Shown here: positions 55,245-63,198 of the stretch, piece by piece | Position numbering within the stretch: the first letter of the stretch is position 1 | Layout: each line of letters starts with the position of its first letter | NCBI GenBank assembly: GCA_039810885.1 | Contig: JBDHXV010000008.1 | Span: 1 to 64,000, forward strand | Source: BJGO01 sp039810885 | GTDB lineage: Bacteria > Bacteroidota > Bacteroidia > Chitinophagales > UBA10324 | DNA length: 64,000 nucleotides | Direction: 5' to 3' | Notes under the pieces: generated by a model | Database searches by the model: none | The model's input: only the letters and a program-made list of their open reading frames with translations | Told to the model about the DNA's origin: nothing | Made by a program: the position numbers and the translations under genes

Positions 55245-56288
55245 ATGAAACCTTCTAGAATTATTCTGCTCACGCTTCTTAGCACGACTACACTACTCTT
55301 TAACCGTTGCTCTACCAACTTTGACCTTACTTCAGAGTGGAAAGATATCACCATCGTTTATGGTTTGCTGAACTTCGCTGACAGCGCTATTTACGTAAAG
55401 GTCAACAAGGCTTTTCTAGATAAAAAAAACAATGCTCTCGTACAAGCACAAATACCTGATTCGATATATTACAATAACATTAATGTTACTCTTTCTGAAT
55501 ATAATAGTTCCGGAGTCTTAACCAACACCTTTAATATGATAAGAGTGGATGGGAATGAAGAAGGATATATAAAGGAGAGTGGAACATTCCCTCAATCACC
55601 CAACTATTTATACAAAGTAAAGTACAGCCCCAAAACCGATAGAACATATAAAGTAATTGTTAACAAAGGAGATGGAAATGCCTCAAGTGCCTCAACTCCG
55701 ATAGTTGGTGATATTGTTGTTATTCGACCTACACCCGCAATTCCGACAGCGATGCTGCCCGGTAATACGGGTGGTATTATTGCCTCTTGGAAAGCCCCCA
55801 AAAATGCTAAATTTTACGATCTCACCATTCGCATAAATTATATTGAATTTCCCAATGGACAGCAACAAGATAGTGTCCAAAAGTCTTTTGAATGGAAGGC
55901 TTTTGATGAATACATACCTGACCTCCCTGATGCGGGAATTACTATTGAGTATAAAATATTTACTCAAACCATGTACGACTTAATGGCGCAATATATCCCT
56001 GCAAATCCTAATATCACTCGAAAAATACGCCCCGCAGATTTTATCTTTGCAGCAGGAGCAACGGATTTATATACTTATTTGCAAGTCGTAAAAGCAAAGG
56101 AAGGAATTACACAGGGTATTATTCAGCCGGATTATACGAACGTAACCAACGGCATAGGCCTATTTACTTCACGTTCCTTTAAATCATCTCAAGCCGTTTT
56201 AAAGCCCTCCACAATAGATTCAATTGCTTGCAATAAGATGACAAAGGCTCTTCGCTTTTTGAATAGTCAGGGCATGCTTTGTCCTTAA
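55245..56288 (+). CDS. Exported or surface protein of unknown function
   Basis: 347 residues from the ATG that starts a hydrophobic signal (KPSRIILLTLLSTTTLLF). The signal ends at a Cys in FNRCSTNF, but Arg at -1 makes a normal lipobox doubtful. The mature protein is beta-rich, with FNIII/Ig-like strands such as WKDITIVYGLLNFADSAIYVKV and GIIASWKAPKNAKFYDLTIRINY. No domain is recognised with confidence. The N-terminal half slightly resembles DUF4249-type lipoproteins. It follows the GT4 gene. Confidence 0.65.
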   Translation: MKPSRIILLTLLSTTTLLFNRCSTNFDLTSEWKDITIVYGLLNFADSAIYVKVNKAFLDKKNNALVQAQIPDSIYYNNINVTLSEYNSSGVLTNTFNMIRVDGNEEGYIKESGTFPQSPNYLYKVKYSPKTDRTYKVIVNKGDGNASSASTPIVGDIVVIRPTPAIPTAMLPGNTGGIIASWKAPKNAKFYDLTIRINYIEFPNGQQQDSVQKSFEWKAFDEYIPDLPDAGITIEYKIFTQTMYDLMAQYIPANPNITRKIRPADFIFAAGATDLYTYLQVVKAKEGITQGIIQPDYTNVTNGIGLFTSRSFKSSQAVLKPSTIDSIACNKMTKALRFLNSQGMLCP

Positions 56289-56448
56289 TTTATTACTAAC
56301 AATTTCTGTCAAATAGTCGTTTATTCATTTCCTGTTAAGGCATTGTTTCTACTATTTGCTGACAATATTTCCATTTGTAACATACCTTATGGGGTGGCAC
56401 AAGGATTGAATGTGCACGAGAAAATTAGAAATCTAAAAACAACATAAT

Positions 56449-58362
56449 ATGGGTAAAATAATTGGAATTGACTTAGGAACTACCAACTCGTGCGTATCCG
56501 TAATGGAAGGAAGCGAACCTGTGGTAATTCAGAACGATGAAGGCCGTCGAACTACTCCTTCTGTCGTAGGCTTTTTGCAAAATGGCGAACGCAAGATTGG
56601 TGACCCTGCTAAACGTCAGGCAATTACTAATCCTAAGAATACAATAGCCTCTATAAAACGATTTATGGGTCGCCGCTACGATGAAGTTAGTGCGGAATTA
56701 AAGTATGTAGCCTATAACGTAGCTAAGGGTGAGAATAATACCTTACGAGTAGATATCAATGGGCGACTTTACACTCCCCAAGAGATATCAGCTATGGTAC
56801 TCCAAAAAATGAAGAAGACGGCCGAAGACTACTTGGGAACAGAAGTTACGGAAGCCGTAATTACAGTACCCGCCTACTTCAATGACTCTCAACGTTTGGC
56901 CACAAAAGAAGCTGGTGAAATTGCTGGGTTAAAAGTAATGCGTATTATCAACGAGCCAACGGCTGCTGCATTAGCTTATGGTTTAGATAAGAAAGATAAA
57001 GATGCTAAAATAGCAGTATATGACCTCGGTGGCGGCACATTTGATATTTCAATTCTTGACTTAGGTAATGGTGTATTTGAAGTTAAATCTACAAACGGCG
57101 ACACTCACTTAGGTGGCGATGATTTCGACCAGGTTATTATCCAATGGCTAGTAGATGAGTTCAAAAAAGATGAACCTACCATAGACCTACGCAAGGACCC
57201 GATGGCTTTACAGCGTTTGAAAGAAGCTGCCGAGAAAGCAAAGATTGAATTGTCTTCATCCAGCGAATCAGAAATAAACCTCCCCTACATCACCGCTGTT
57301 GATGGTGTGCCAAAGCACTTAGTGAAGAAGCTCACTCGTTCTAAGTTCGAACAATTAATAGATCCATTAGTAGAACGCTCAATAGAACCCTGTCGAAAGG
57401 CACTTGCTGATGCAAAACTTACTGCTTCACAGATTGATGAAGTCATATTAGTTGGCGGCTCAACACGTATTCCGAAAATTCAGGAAGTCGTTGAGAAATT
57501 CTTTGGCAAGAAACCATCAAAAGGGGTGAACCCCGATGAAGTAGTGGCCATTGGTGCCGCAATACAGGGCGGGGTATTAACGGGAGAAATTAAAGATGTC
57601 ATATTACTTGACGTAACACCTCTGGCTCTTGGAATCGAAACAATGGGCGGTGTAATGACTAAATTGATTGACTCAAATACAACCATTCCTGCCCGTAGGT
57701 CGGAAGTGTTTACAACAGCCGTAGATAATCAAACATCAGTTGAAATTCACATCCTTCAAGGTGAACGTTCTATGGCTCGTGACAATCGCACTATCGGACG
57801 CTTTATGCTTAGCGATATACCACCATCACCACGCCAAACACCTCAGATTGAGGTTTCTTTTGATATTGACTCTAATGGCATACTTAAAGTAAGTGCAAAA
57901 GACAAAGCCACAGGAAAGGAGCAGAGCATTCGCATTGAAGCTTCAACGGGCTTATCAAAAGATGAGGTCGAGAAGATGAAAAATGATGCAAAAGCTAACG
58001 AACAAGCTGATCGTGAAGCTCGTGAAAAAGCAGAAAAGTTAAATGCAGCGGATTCACTAATCTTTAGTACAGAAAAGCAATTAAAAGAATATGGTGATAA
58101 AATACCTGCCGATAAGAAAGGTGCTATTGAAACAGCACTAAACGAACTGAAGGAAGCACACAAAAATCAAAATATGAGTGCAATAGATTCAGCAATGCAA
58201 TCTCTAAATACAGCATGGTCAGCCGCATCAGAAGAAATGTATAAGGCCACCCAAGAAACGTCACAAGCAGGAGCTCAAGGCAATCAAGAGCCTCAAGCAG
58301 GAGGTGAAAGTGGGCAAGTACAAGATGTGGATTTTGAGGAAGTAAAAGACGATAAAAAGTAA
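56449..58362 (+). CDS. dnaK: Chaperone DnaK (Hsp70)
   Basis: 637 residues, the normal length. Hsp70 signatures are all present: IIGIDLGTTNSCVSVMEG, IAVYDLGGGTFDISILDLG and VILVGGSTRIPKIQEVV. The linker is DVILLDVTPLALGIETMGG, and a helical lid precedes a Gln/Gly-rich tail ending DVDFEEVKDDKK. It folds and refolds proteins with DnaJ and GrpE, neither of which is encoded nearby. No CIRCE element is upstream. It is followed by a strong terminator. Confidence 0.98.
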   Translation: MGKIIGIDLGTTNSCVSVMEGSEPVVIQNDEGRRTTPSVVGFLQNGERKIGDPAKRQAITNPKNTIASIKRFMGRRYDEVSAELKYVAYNVAKGENNTLRVDINGRLYTPQEISAMVLQKMKKTAEDYLGTEVTEAVITVPAYFNDSQRLATKEAGEIAGLKVMRIINEPTAAALAYGLDKKDKDAKIAVYDLGGGTFDISILDLGNGVFEVKSTNGDTHLGGDDFDQVIIQWLVDEFKKDEPTIDLRKDPMALQRLKEAAEKAKIELSSSSESEINLPYITAVDGVPKHLVKKLTRSKFEQLIDPLVERSIEPCRKALADAKLTASQIDEVILVGGSTRIPKIQEVVEKFFGKKPSKGVNPDEVVAIGAAIQGGVLTGEIKDVILLDVTPLALGIETMGGVMTKLIDSNTTIPARRSEVFTTAVDNQTSVEIHILQGERSMARDNRTIGRFMLSDIPPSPRQTPQIEVSFDIDSNGILKVSAKDKATGKEQSIRIEASTGLSKDEVEKMKNDAKANEQADREAREKAEKLNAADSLIFSTEKQLKEYGDKIPADKKGAIETALNELKEAHKNQNMSAIDSAMQSLNTAWSAASEEMYKATQETSQAGAQGNQEPQAGGESGQVQDVDFEEVKDDKK

Positions 58363-58390
58363 TACTACCGCAATAATACCTATAAGCCAG

Positions 58391-58425
58391 AAGCCCCATT
58401 CCAACTGTGTGAATGGGGCTTTTTT
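58391..58425 (+). terminator. Terminator after dnaK
   Basis: An 11-bp stem (aagccccattc / gaatggggctt) with a nine-base loop runs into T residues, 28 bases after the dnaK stop. Confidence 0.93.
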
Positions 58426-58469
58426 ACAAATATTCACCTTATATTCTGTATGATAGACAATTAATTTTG

Positions 58470-58477
58470 TATGTTTG
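58470..58477 (+). promoter_or_regulatory. -7 box of the cold-shock protein gene
   Basis: TATGTTTG matches TAnnTTTG exactly, 21 bases before the ATG, implying a short leader unlike the long thermosensing leader of enterobacterial cspA. A TCTG lies 21 bases upstream as a weak -33 candidate. Confidence 0.5.
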
Positions 58478-58498
58478 ATGCCTCAATTTTATATTACA

Positions 58499-58690
58499 AT
58501 GAATAAAGGAACCATCAAATTCTTCAATGAAACCAAGGGATTTGGCTTCATCACCGATGCAGAAACCAACAAAGAGTATTTCGTACATGTCAGTGGATTG
58601 ATTGACAAAGTACGTGAGAAAGATGTTGTAACCTTCGAGCTACGTGAAGGAAAAAAAGGATTAAATGCTGTCAACGTTAAATTAGCTTAA
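58499..58690 (+). CDS. Cold-shock domain protein
   Basis: 63 residues from the ATG at MNKGTIKFFNETKGFGFI; an upstream ATG lies next to the -7 box and is unlikely. Both RNA-binding motifs are present: RNP1 (KGFGFI) and an RNP2 reading EYFVHVSGL. The length is typical of single-domain CspA-like RNA chaperones. It has its own promoter and terminator, so it is a single-gene unit between dnaK and a T9SS cargo gene. Confidence 0.93.
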   Translation: MNKGTIKFFNETKGFGFITDAETNKEYFVHVSGLIDKVREKDVVTFELREGKKGLNAVNVKLA

Positions 58691-58727
58691 GCTTATCTAA
58701 ATTATAACATTAACCTTTTTATCATTT

Positions 58728-58752
58728 AACCCGCAGCAATGCGGGTTTTTTT
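58728..58752 (+). terminator. Terminator after the cold-shock gene
   Basis: An 8-bp stem (aacccgca / tgcgggtt) with a GCAA tetraloop is followed by T residues. Confidence 0.92.
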
Positions 58753-58802
58753 ATTCTTGTTTTGTCCGAATTACCTATTTAATAGCAATGCCCCCCTATA
58801 AT

Positions 58803-58833
58803 AAAAAAGCCGCTATCCCTTGGATAGCGGCTT
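58803..58833 (-). terminator. Terminator of the fibronectin-type T9SS cargo gene
   Basis: A 12-bp perfect stem (aagccgctatcc / ggatagcggctt) with a three-base loop. On the minus strand it runs into TTTTTTAT. It lies 20 bases after the cargo-gene stop. Confidence 0.92.
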
Positions 58834-58852
58834 CTAATTTTTAAAAGCTACA

Positions 58853-60895
58853 CTATTGTTTAATAATCATATAGGAGTGCAATGCCGTATTATCCTTTAT
58901 GTTGATATAATATATTCCTGAGGGGAATGATGACATATCAATTGAAGTTGTGGATGTATTTAATGATGAAAGATTCATAACAATTTGACCTAACGTGTTA
59001 ACCACATAAACGTTATATTCTTCATCATTGTTGAGTGGGCGAACTATACTTAATCTATCTGTGACAGGATTAGGAAAGATGCTTATTTCTGATAGCGCTT
59101 GGTCAATTTCAGATATGCGGGCATTTAACGTAGTAAAATTCACCTTGGGGCTAAACCCTGTAAAAACTCCTTGAACGCATTCTGTTCTAATTTGCACTTC
59201 AAAATTGGTAGCTATTGCAAGGTTATTAATTGTGATACTATTTTGATTTCCGGCTACAGTATATAGAGTCCACGAGGAACTTCCTATTTCGCGAATACGA
59301 ATCCTAAAGCGATATGCCGTTTGTGCATCCCAAGAGATTTTAGCCGAGGTACCCGTTATTTCAGAAATCGTGATATTTTGCGGTAAGTCGCAACCAACAT
59401 TATCCGGTGTGGAGAATGAATATACGGGGCCATAAAGAATTGGTGAACCGGGTAACGTGGAACAAACATTGATTACCTTATACTGATAATTTTTACGTGG
59501 TGTTAATCCGGTAAAGGAGAAGTTCGTGCTTGTTCCCGCATTATAAGAAGTCCATACTCCCGTTCCCACTTGTTTTAACATTACAGTGTACTGCATATTA
59601 CAGGAGGCACTATTCCATGTAATATCTGCCGATGTGTTCGTTGTTGATATTGTTGTTACACCGGTAGGTTTAGGGCATGTTGAATTTACATAAATCTTAA
59701 TAGGGTCACTCGTTCCGCAAGTGTTCGTGGCTGTAACAGTCAAATAGGATGTATCAACAACCGTTACATTAACAGCATTCGTACCAGCACCGGAATTAGT
59801 TACCCAATTTGACGAGTATGTCCAGTTATAGGTTGCTCCTGCAACACTATTTGTTGAATAGGTTGTGATTGTACCAGGGCATACAGAGATTGAACCCGTA
59901 ATACTTGTCAAGATCGGTAATGCGCACTGTGCCCAACGATACGTGGAGCCATTAACAGGAGCAATATTTGAGGCACCAACCTGCATAGCGCTGGTATTCA
60001 TATTGCCTGCAATAGGGGTATTCCAATTTGATCCTTTTCTATTATTGAAATCAGTGTTGGAGTTTCCTTTTATACCTACTTGTACATTGCTCTGAGTAGC
60101 GCTGCTCCATTGGCAATCACCATAAGCAAATTCGATGGAACCGTTTTCATTTAAACGTATTTGAAAATTAATATAATCTCCTAAGTATCCGTAGCGAGCT
60201 ACACGTGTATATTGTACTACAAAAGTGCGGTTCGGTGCAGTACCAATTTTTCTGTATCTAATCTCCGATGGGTTCTCTCCCGGAACCTGACTATCATAAT
60301 TAAAGTCTAATGTTACGTTAGCACCATCCGAAAAGGCATTTGCACTCATTGTCAAGGTATAAGGCCCGGAGCCTGAAATAGCCGTAATAGTTGCTCCATC
60401 AGGTATTGCGAAGTTTGAAGTAAAAGAAATAGCCTGTCCAACACTTAAGCCTGCAACGCTTTGTACATTTGTAATCAGATTAGATCCGTTGTGTGTGTCA
60501 CCCGAAGTATAGAATCCGGAAATAAGATCAGTGCCAAAGGCAGAAATGACTTTGCTTGGTGAGGATGAGCTTATTGGGGTATAAGTTGTAACAATTGGGC
60601 TGAAGGTTAGAAAGCCGTTTGCACTCAAACTAACTGAAGTGTAGTTAGAGCCGTTATAGTTGAATGTAAATCCAAGTGGAATATCCTCAATCTCATCATC
60701 GTCAAACTGACGACTAGGTATCAGTAAGCCATTATTAGCAACAACACCACCGGAAATAGGGGTATATGTGCCAACTGTATAAGAGAAAGAATAATCGTTC
60801 GCAACTTGTGCTTTAGAGAAGTTGGAAAAAAACAATAGCACAATCAATGAAGAGAGTGCCAGTTGTGCATAAGAGAAGTGTGTAAAAACTCGCAT
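58853..60895 (-). CDS. Secreted T9SS cargo protein with fibronectin type III domains
   Basis: 680 residues. A signal peptide ends near residue 30 (FSKAQ). The N-terminal 320 residues form a lectin-like beta domain (FTFNYNGSNYTSVSLSANGF). Next comes an Ig-like module (GSISVCPGTITTYST), then two fibronectin type III modules (PTGVTTISTTNTSADITW and PQNITISEITGTSAKISW). The last 80 residues (ISIFPNPVTDRLSIV to the end) are a type A T9SS sorting domain. It is likely a surface adhesin; no catalytic motif is seen. It is a single-gene unit with its own terminator. Confidence 0.87.
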   Translation of the reverse strand: MRVFTHFSYAQLALSSLIVLLFFSNFSKAQVANDYSFSYTVGTYTPISGGVVANNGLLIPSRQFDDDEIEDIPLGFTFNYNGSNYTSVSLSANGFLTFSPIVTTYTPISSSSPSKVISAFGTDLISGFYTSGDTHNGSNLITNVQSVAGLSVGQAISFTSNFAIPDGATITAISGSGPYTLTMSANAFSDGANVTLDFNYDSQVPGENPSEIRYRKIGTAPNRTFVVQYTRVARYGYLGDYINFQIRLNENGSIEFAYGDCQWSSATQSNVQVGIKGNSNTDFNNRKGSNWNTPIAGNMNTSAMQVGASNIAPVNGSTYRWAQCALPILTSITGSISVCPGTITTYSTNSVAGATYNWTYSSNWVTNSGAGTNAVNVTVVDTSYLTVTATNTCGTSDPIKIYVNSTCPKPTGVTTISTTNTSADITWNSASCNMQYTVMLKQVGTGVWTSYNAGTSTNFSFTGLTPRKNYQYKVINVCSTLPGSPILYGPVYSFSTPDNVGCDLPQNITISEITGTSAKISWDAQTAYRFRIRIREIGSSSWTLYTVAGNQNSITINNLAIATNFEVQIRTECVQGVFTGFSPKVNFTTLNARISEIDQALSEISIFPNPVTDRLSIVRPLNNDEEYNVYVVNTLGQIVMNLSSLNTSTTSIDMSSFPSGIYYINIKDNTALHSYMIIKQ

Positions 60896-61080
60896 GTTGA
60901 TTCGGTTTTATTAACATTAAGAAGGTTCAGGTCGAAAAGTATAAAATAACAGATGTTTAAATAAATATTTTGTCTTAATAATCGTCTAATAAATAAAAAA
61001 AGCCGATTACTTGCTTAATAAAACCTTTATTTAGATTATTTCAATATTAATAAGGTAAAATATAATTTTTTCTTTGTTAG

Positions 61081-61335
61081 CTAAGGGTATTGAGAAAACT
61101 TTAAGTCTTTAAGGTCTTCAATTACAGAATAGAACTCCTCCTGGGTTGTTTGGAAATTTTTAGTAAATATCTCATCTTGGCAAATAAAGAATCGCTTCTC
61201 CCCTTTTGATAAGAAATGAGCAAAACGTGTAAAGCCATTAGATTGGTTAATTAAGAAAATAGTTCCTTCCCCATTCGCCAACTTATGTTTTCGATTCCAT
61301 TCAGTATTTAACGGTGTTAACTTTAGGTAAGACAT
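61081..61335 (-). CDS. 84-residue protein, candidate immunity factor
   Basis: A small protein rich in Lys, Phe and Glu, with no signal peptide or recognised family. It is the last gene of the effector-like operon, starting four bases after the cyclase-like gene. Small cytoplasmic proteins in this position often neutralise the preceding toxin; a nucleotidyl cyclase would need a cytoplasmic antidote, which fits. The assignment rests only on position and size. A short accessory or chaperone protein is an alternative. Confidence 0.5.
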   Translation of the reverse strand: MSYLKLTPLNTEWNRKHKLANGEGTIFLINQSNGFTRFAHFLSKGEKRFFICQDEIFTKNFQTTQEEFYSVIEDLKDLKFSQYP

Positions 61336-61339
61336 TGTT

Positions 61340-62008
61340 TTATTTTTTTGTAGAGATTATTGGTTGTCTTCCCTTAAACTCTGCACGATACCAATCACGC
61401 AATGAATACTGATTAAGTATTGTAAAGGAGGTGTGTCCTTTAGGTTTAAAAACATCAATTGCTTGCTCGGAATGATCTGTGTATTGCATTTCGCCACTGT
61501 GTCTAATAACCGGTACTCCGATTTTATTATTTATATATTGTTGAATCTTGTCAAGATATGGCCCTATTATATGTTGGAAACCGCTGCTTTCCGAAACTAA
61601 TCCCAGGTTGCGTTGAGGTTGGTCTGCATCAATTATATCATATAAATCATAATCTCCGTGAATGTATTTTCCTTCATAACGAAGACAGCCATAGTGTTTA
61701 GATTTCTTATCCATGTCCATGCTAAACGGAAGTTCTTTCGTTTTGGTGGCTGCCCAATTTTTCATCACATCTGCCGACTTTCCACTTTTGAAAGCGTTCG
61801 GATGTATGTTCGGGTCAACGACTAACCCCGCTGTTTGATAGGTGCCGGAGTTGAAGTCCGCAGTCTTAGCTTTGCAGGCAAAGGGTTTAGGAGTGTATCC
61901 TGGGCTTCCGATATATTGAAGTGAAGCTCGGTTCGTTCTACGTACCAATATCCAATAGTTAAATCGGGTTGCCGCTTCTTGAAATACAATTTTGTCTTTT
62001 TCCCGCAT
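61340..62008 (-). CDS. Putative ExoY/CyaA/edema-factor-like nucleotidyl cyclase (toxin domain)
   Basis: 222 residues, no signal peptide. Three regions line up with the anthrax edema factor/CyaA/ExoY cyclase family. Residues 41-52 (KPFACKAKTADF) match the substrate-lysine region KG(F/L)xVxxKSS(N/D)W, followed by an AGLVVDPN segment like AGFI/AGYIP. Asp119 and Asp121 in HGDYDLYDI match the metal-binding D-x-D. VIRHSGEMQ (His170) matches the third region. A Lys rather than His at position 46 is as in ExoY. The enzyme would make cAMP, cGMP or cyclic pyrimidines in a target cell. It is much shorter than ExoY (about 380 residues), so the activator region may be missing. Confidence 0.65.
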   Translation of the reverse strand: MREKDKIVFQEAATRFNYWILVRRTNRASLQYIGSPGYTPKPFACKAKTADFNSGTYQTAGLVVDPNIHPNAFKSGKSADVMKNWAATKTKELPFSMDMDKKSKHYGCLRYEGKYIHGDYDLYDIIDADQPQRNLGLVSESSGFQHIIGPYLDKIQQYINNKIGVPVIRHSGEMQYTDHSEQAIDVFKPKGHTSFTILNQYSLRDWYRAEFKGRQPIISTKK

Positions 62009-62011
62009 AGG

Positions 62012-62572
62012 TTAGAGTTTAAAAAATGAAATTTTTGTTGCTTTGTGAAAATAGGTTTGCGTTTGATGTGAGGTGTTTCCTCCGGGTGTTATTCTGATAA
62101 TATGATTGTAGCAGAGCCTTCCATTGAATAAATCAATATGATCGCCACCCGTTCCATCGGGTCGGGTAAACATATCGTTGAAATATATAATACCCTTCCT
62201 ACCCAAGATTGACTCATATATTCGCTGGCCTACTCTCCTGTCTCTTGTTAAATTCAAATATTCGACCGGAGTGCCCATAATACGTCTTAAATATCGTTCT
62301 AACTCTTGCGCCCCTAATACATGATGAACCTGCAGGCCACAATGGCCGCGATGAACACGTTCGCGAGGAGTAAATGCATCCAAGCTTAATCCACAACGCA
62401 CTAATGCTACACTCATTCGTACTGCACACTGATTCGTAATGCCTCGCTGTGGACAAGGTTTTGTGGGGTCTGTAACTCCGCTCACACCATTAGCATAATC
62501 GTCATAAGCTGTTTCCATCAGCGAATATGCCGGGCGGATTGTGCTCATATTAGACAAAGTTTCCCAAGCCAT
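62012..62572 (-). CDS. Tae4-like peptidoglycan amidase (type VI effector family)
   Basis: 186 residues, no signal peptide. Tae4-family landmarks are the catalytic Cys49 in ITNQCAVRMSVALVRCG, then GRKGIIYFND and the His145-Asp147 pair in GGDHIDLFNG. In known Tae4 proteins this NlpC/P60-like papain fold cuts the D-Glu-mDAP bond of peptidoglycan after type VI delivery to the periplasm. The absence of a Sec signal fits delivery by a secretion system. It lies two bases after the DUF4123 gene. No recognisable Tai4-type immunity gene, normally secreted to the periplasm, follows. Confidence 0.85.
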   Translation of the reverse strand: MAWETLSNMSTIRPAYSLMETAYDDYANGVSGVTDPTKPCPQRGITNQCAVRMSVALVRCGLSLDAFTPRERVHRGHCGLQVHHVLGAQELERYLRRIMGTPVEYLNLTRDRRVGQRIYESILGRKGIIYFNDMFTRPDGTGGDHIDLFNGRLCYNHIIRITPGGNTSHQTQTYFHKATKISFFKL

Positions 62573-62574
62573 AT

Positions 62575-63189
62575 TTAATCGAAGATAGAAAATTTGTTTT
62601 TACCGCCTTCCTTTTTAGGCAGATGATCTGTTTTTATTTCTTTCTTATTATCGTTAATTCCTGCATTCTCTATTTGTGTGGATTTCTCGTGCATCGGTGT
62701 TATTAATTCAAAAAAACTTTCTTTAGTTATTATTTCATTACTAAGCTTACAATTTCTATCTAAAGAGAGAATCATTCTACGATCTAAATCGTCATGCTCG
62801 CATATAATCTGTTGAATCGGACCAAAAAAAGTCAACAGTTGGGCTTCTGTGCAAGTAGGAAAAAACTTTTTAAGAACGCGGCTATCCCAGTATCTAAAAT
62901 AGTATTGATGCCCATTAACCTTTTGATAGAGAAATGAACGAAAGTGTGTTGCGAGTTCTTCTATGGGCTTAAGTGATTTAATAATTAAATATGAGTTAAT
63001 TACAACTCCAATTTCATTAATTGCTTTTTTGAAATTTTCTCCGTCTATTTCATACATCATGGGCGCTACCGATGTGAGATGTTCATCTTTAGTGTGCTTA
63101 AATAAAGATAGATGAACAGTAAAATATTTCTCGAAAACCTGATTCGTATATGTTGTATTTATAGATGGATCACTTATTAAAAAGTACAT
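62575..63189 (-). CDS. DUF4123 protein, type VI secretion effector adaptor/chaperone
   Basis: 204 residues. The family core is visible: MYFLISDPS at the start, VAPMMYEID (41-49) and especially YYFRYWDSRVL (96-106) with FPTCTEAQLLTFFGP (110-124), matching the conserved FRFYDPRVL...FFGP pattern of DUF4123. Members (Tap-1/TEC type) load a neighbouring effector onto the VgrG spike of a type VI system. The C-terminal 50 residues are lysine-rich and look disordered. It lies directly upstream of the Tae4-like gene, the usual adaptor-effector order. Confidence 0.82.
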   Translation of the reverse strand: MYFLISDPSINTTYTNQVFEKYFTVHLSLFKHTKDEHLTSVAPMMYEIDGENFKKAINEIGVVINSYLIIKSLKPIEELATHFRSFLYQKVNGHQYYFRYWDSRVLKKFFPTCTEAQLLTFFGPIQQIICEHDDLDRRMILSLDRNCKLSNEIITKESFFELITPMHEKSTQIENAGINDNKKEIKTDHLPKKEGGKNKFSIFD

Positions 63190-63198
63190 GACTGTTCT

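Noticed and set aside
56289..56448. Possible CIRCE or heat-shock operator before dnaK
   Set aside because: The TTAGCACTC/GAGTGCTAA repeat is absent; I see only an AT-rich leader and an imperfect -7-like TCCATTTG.
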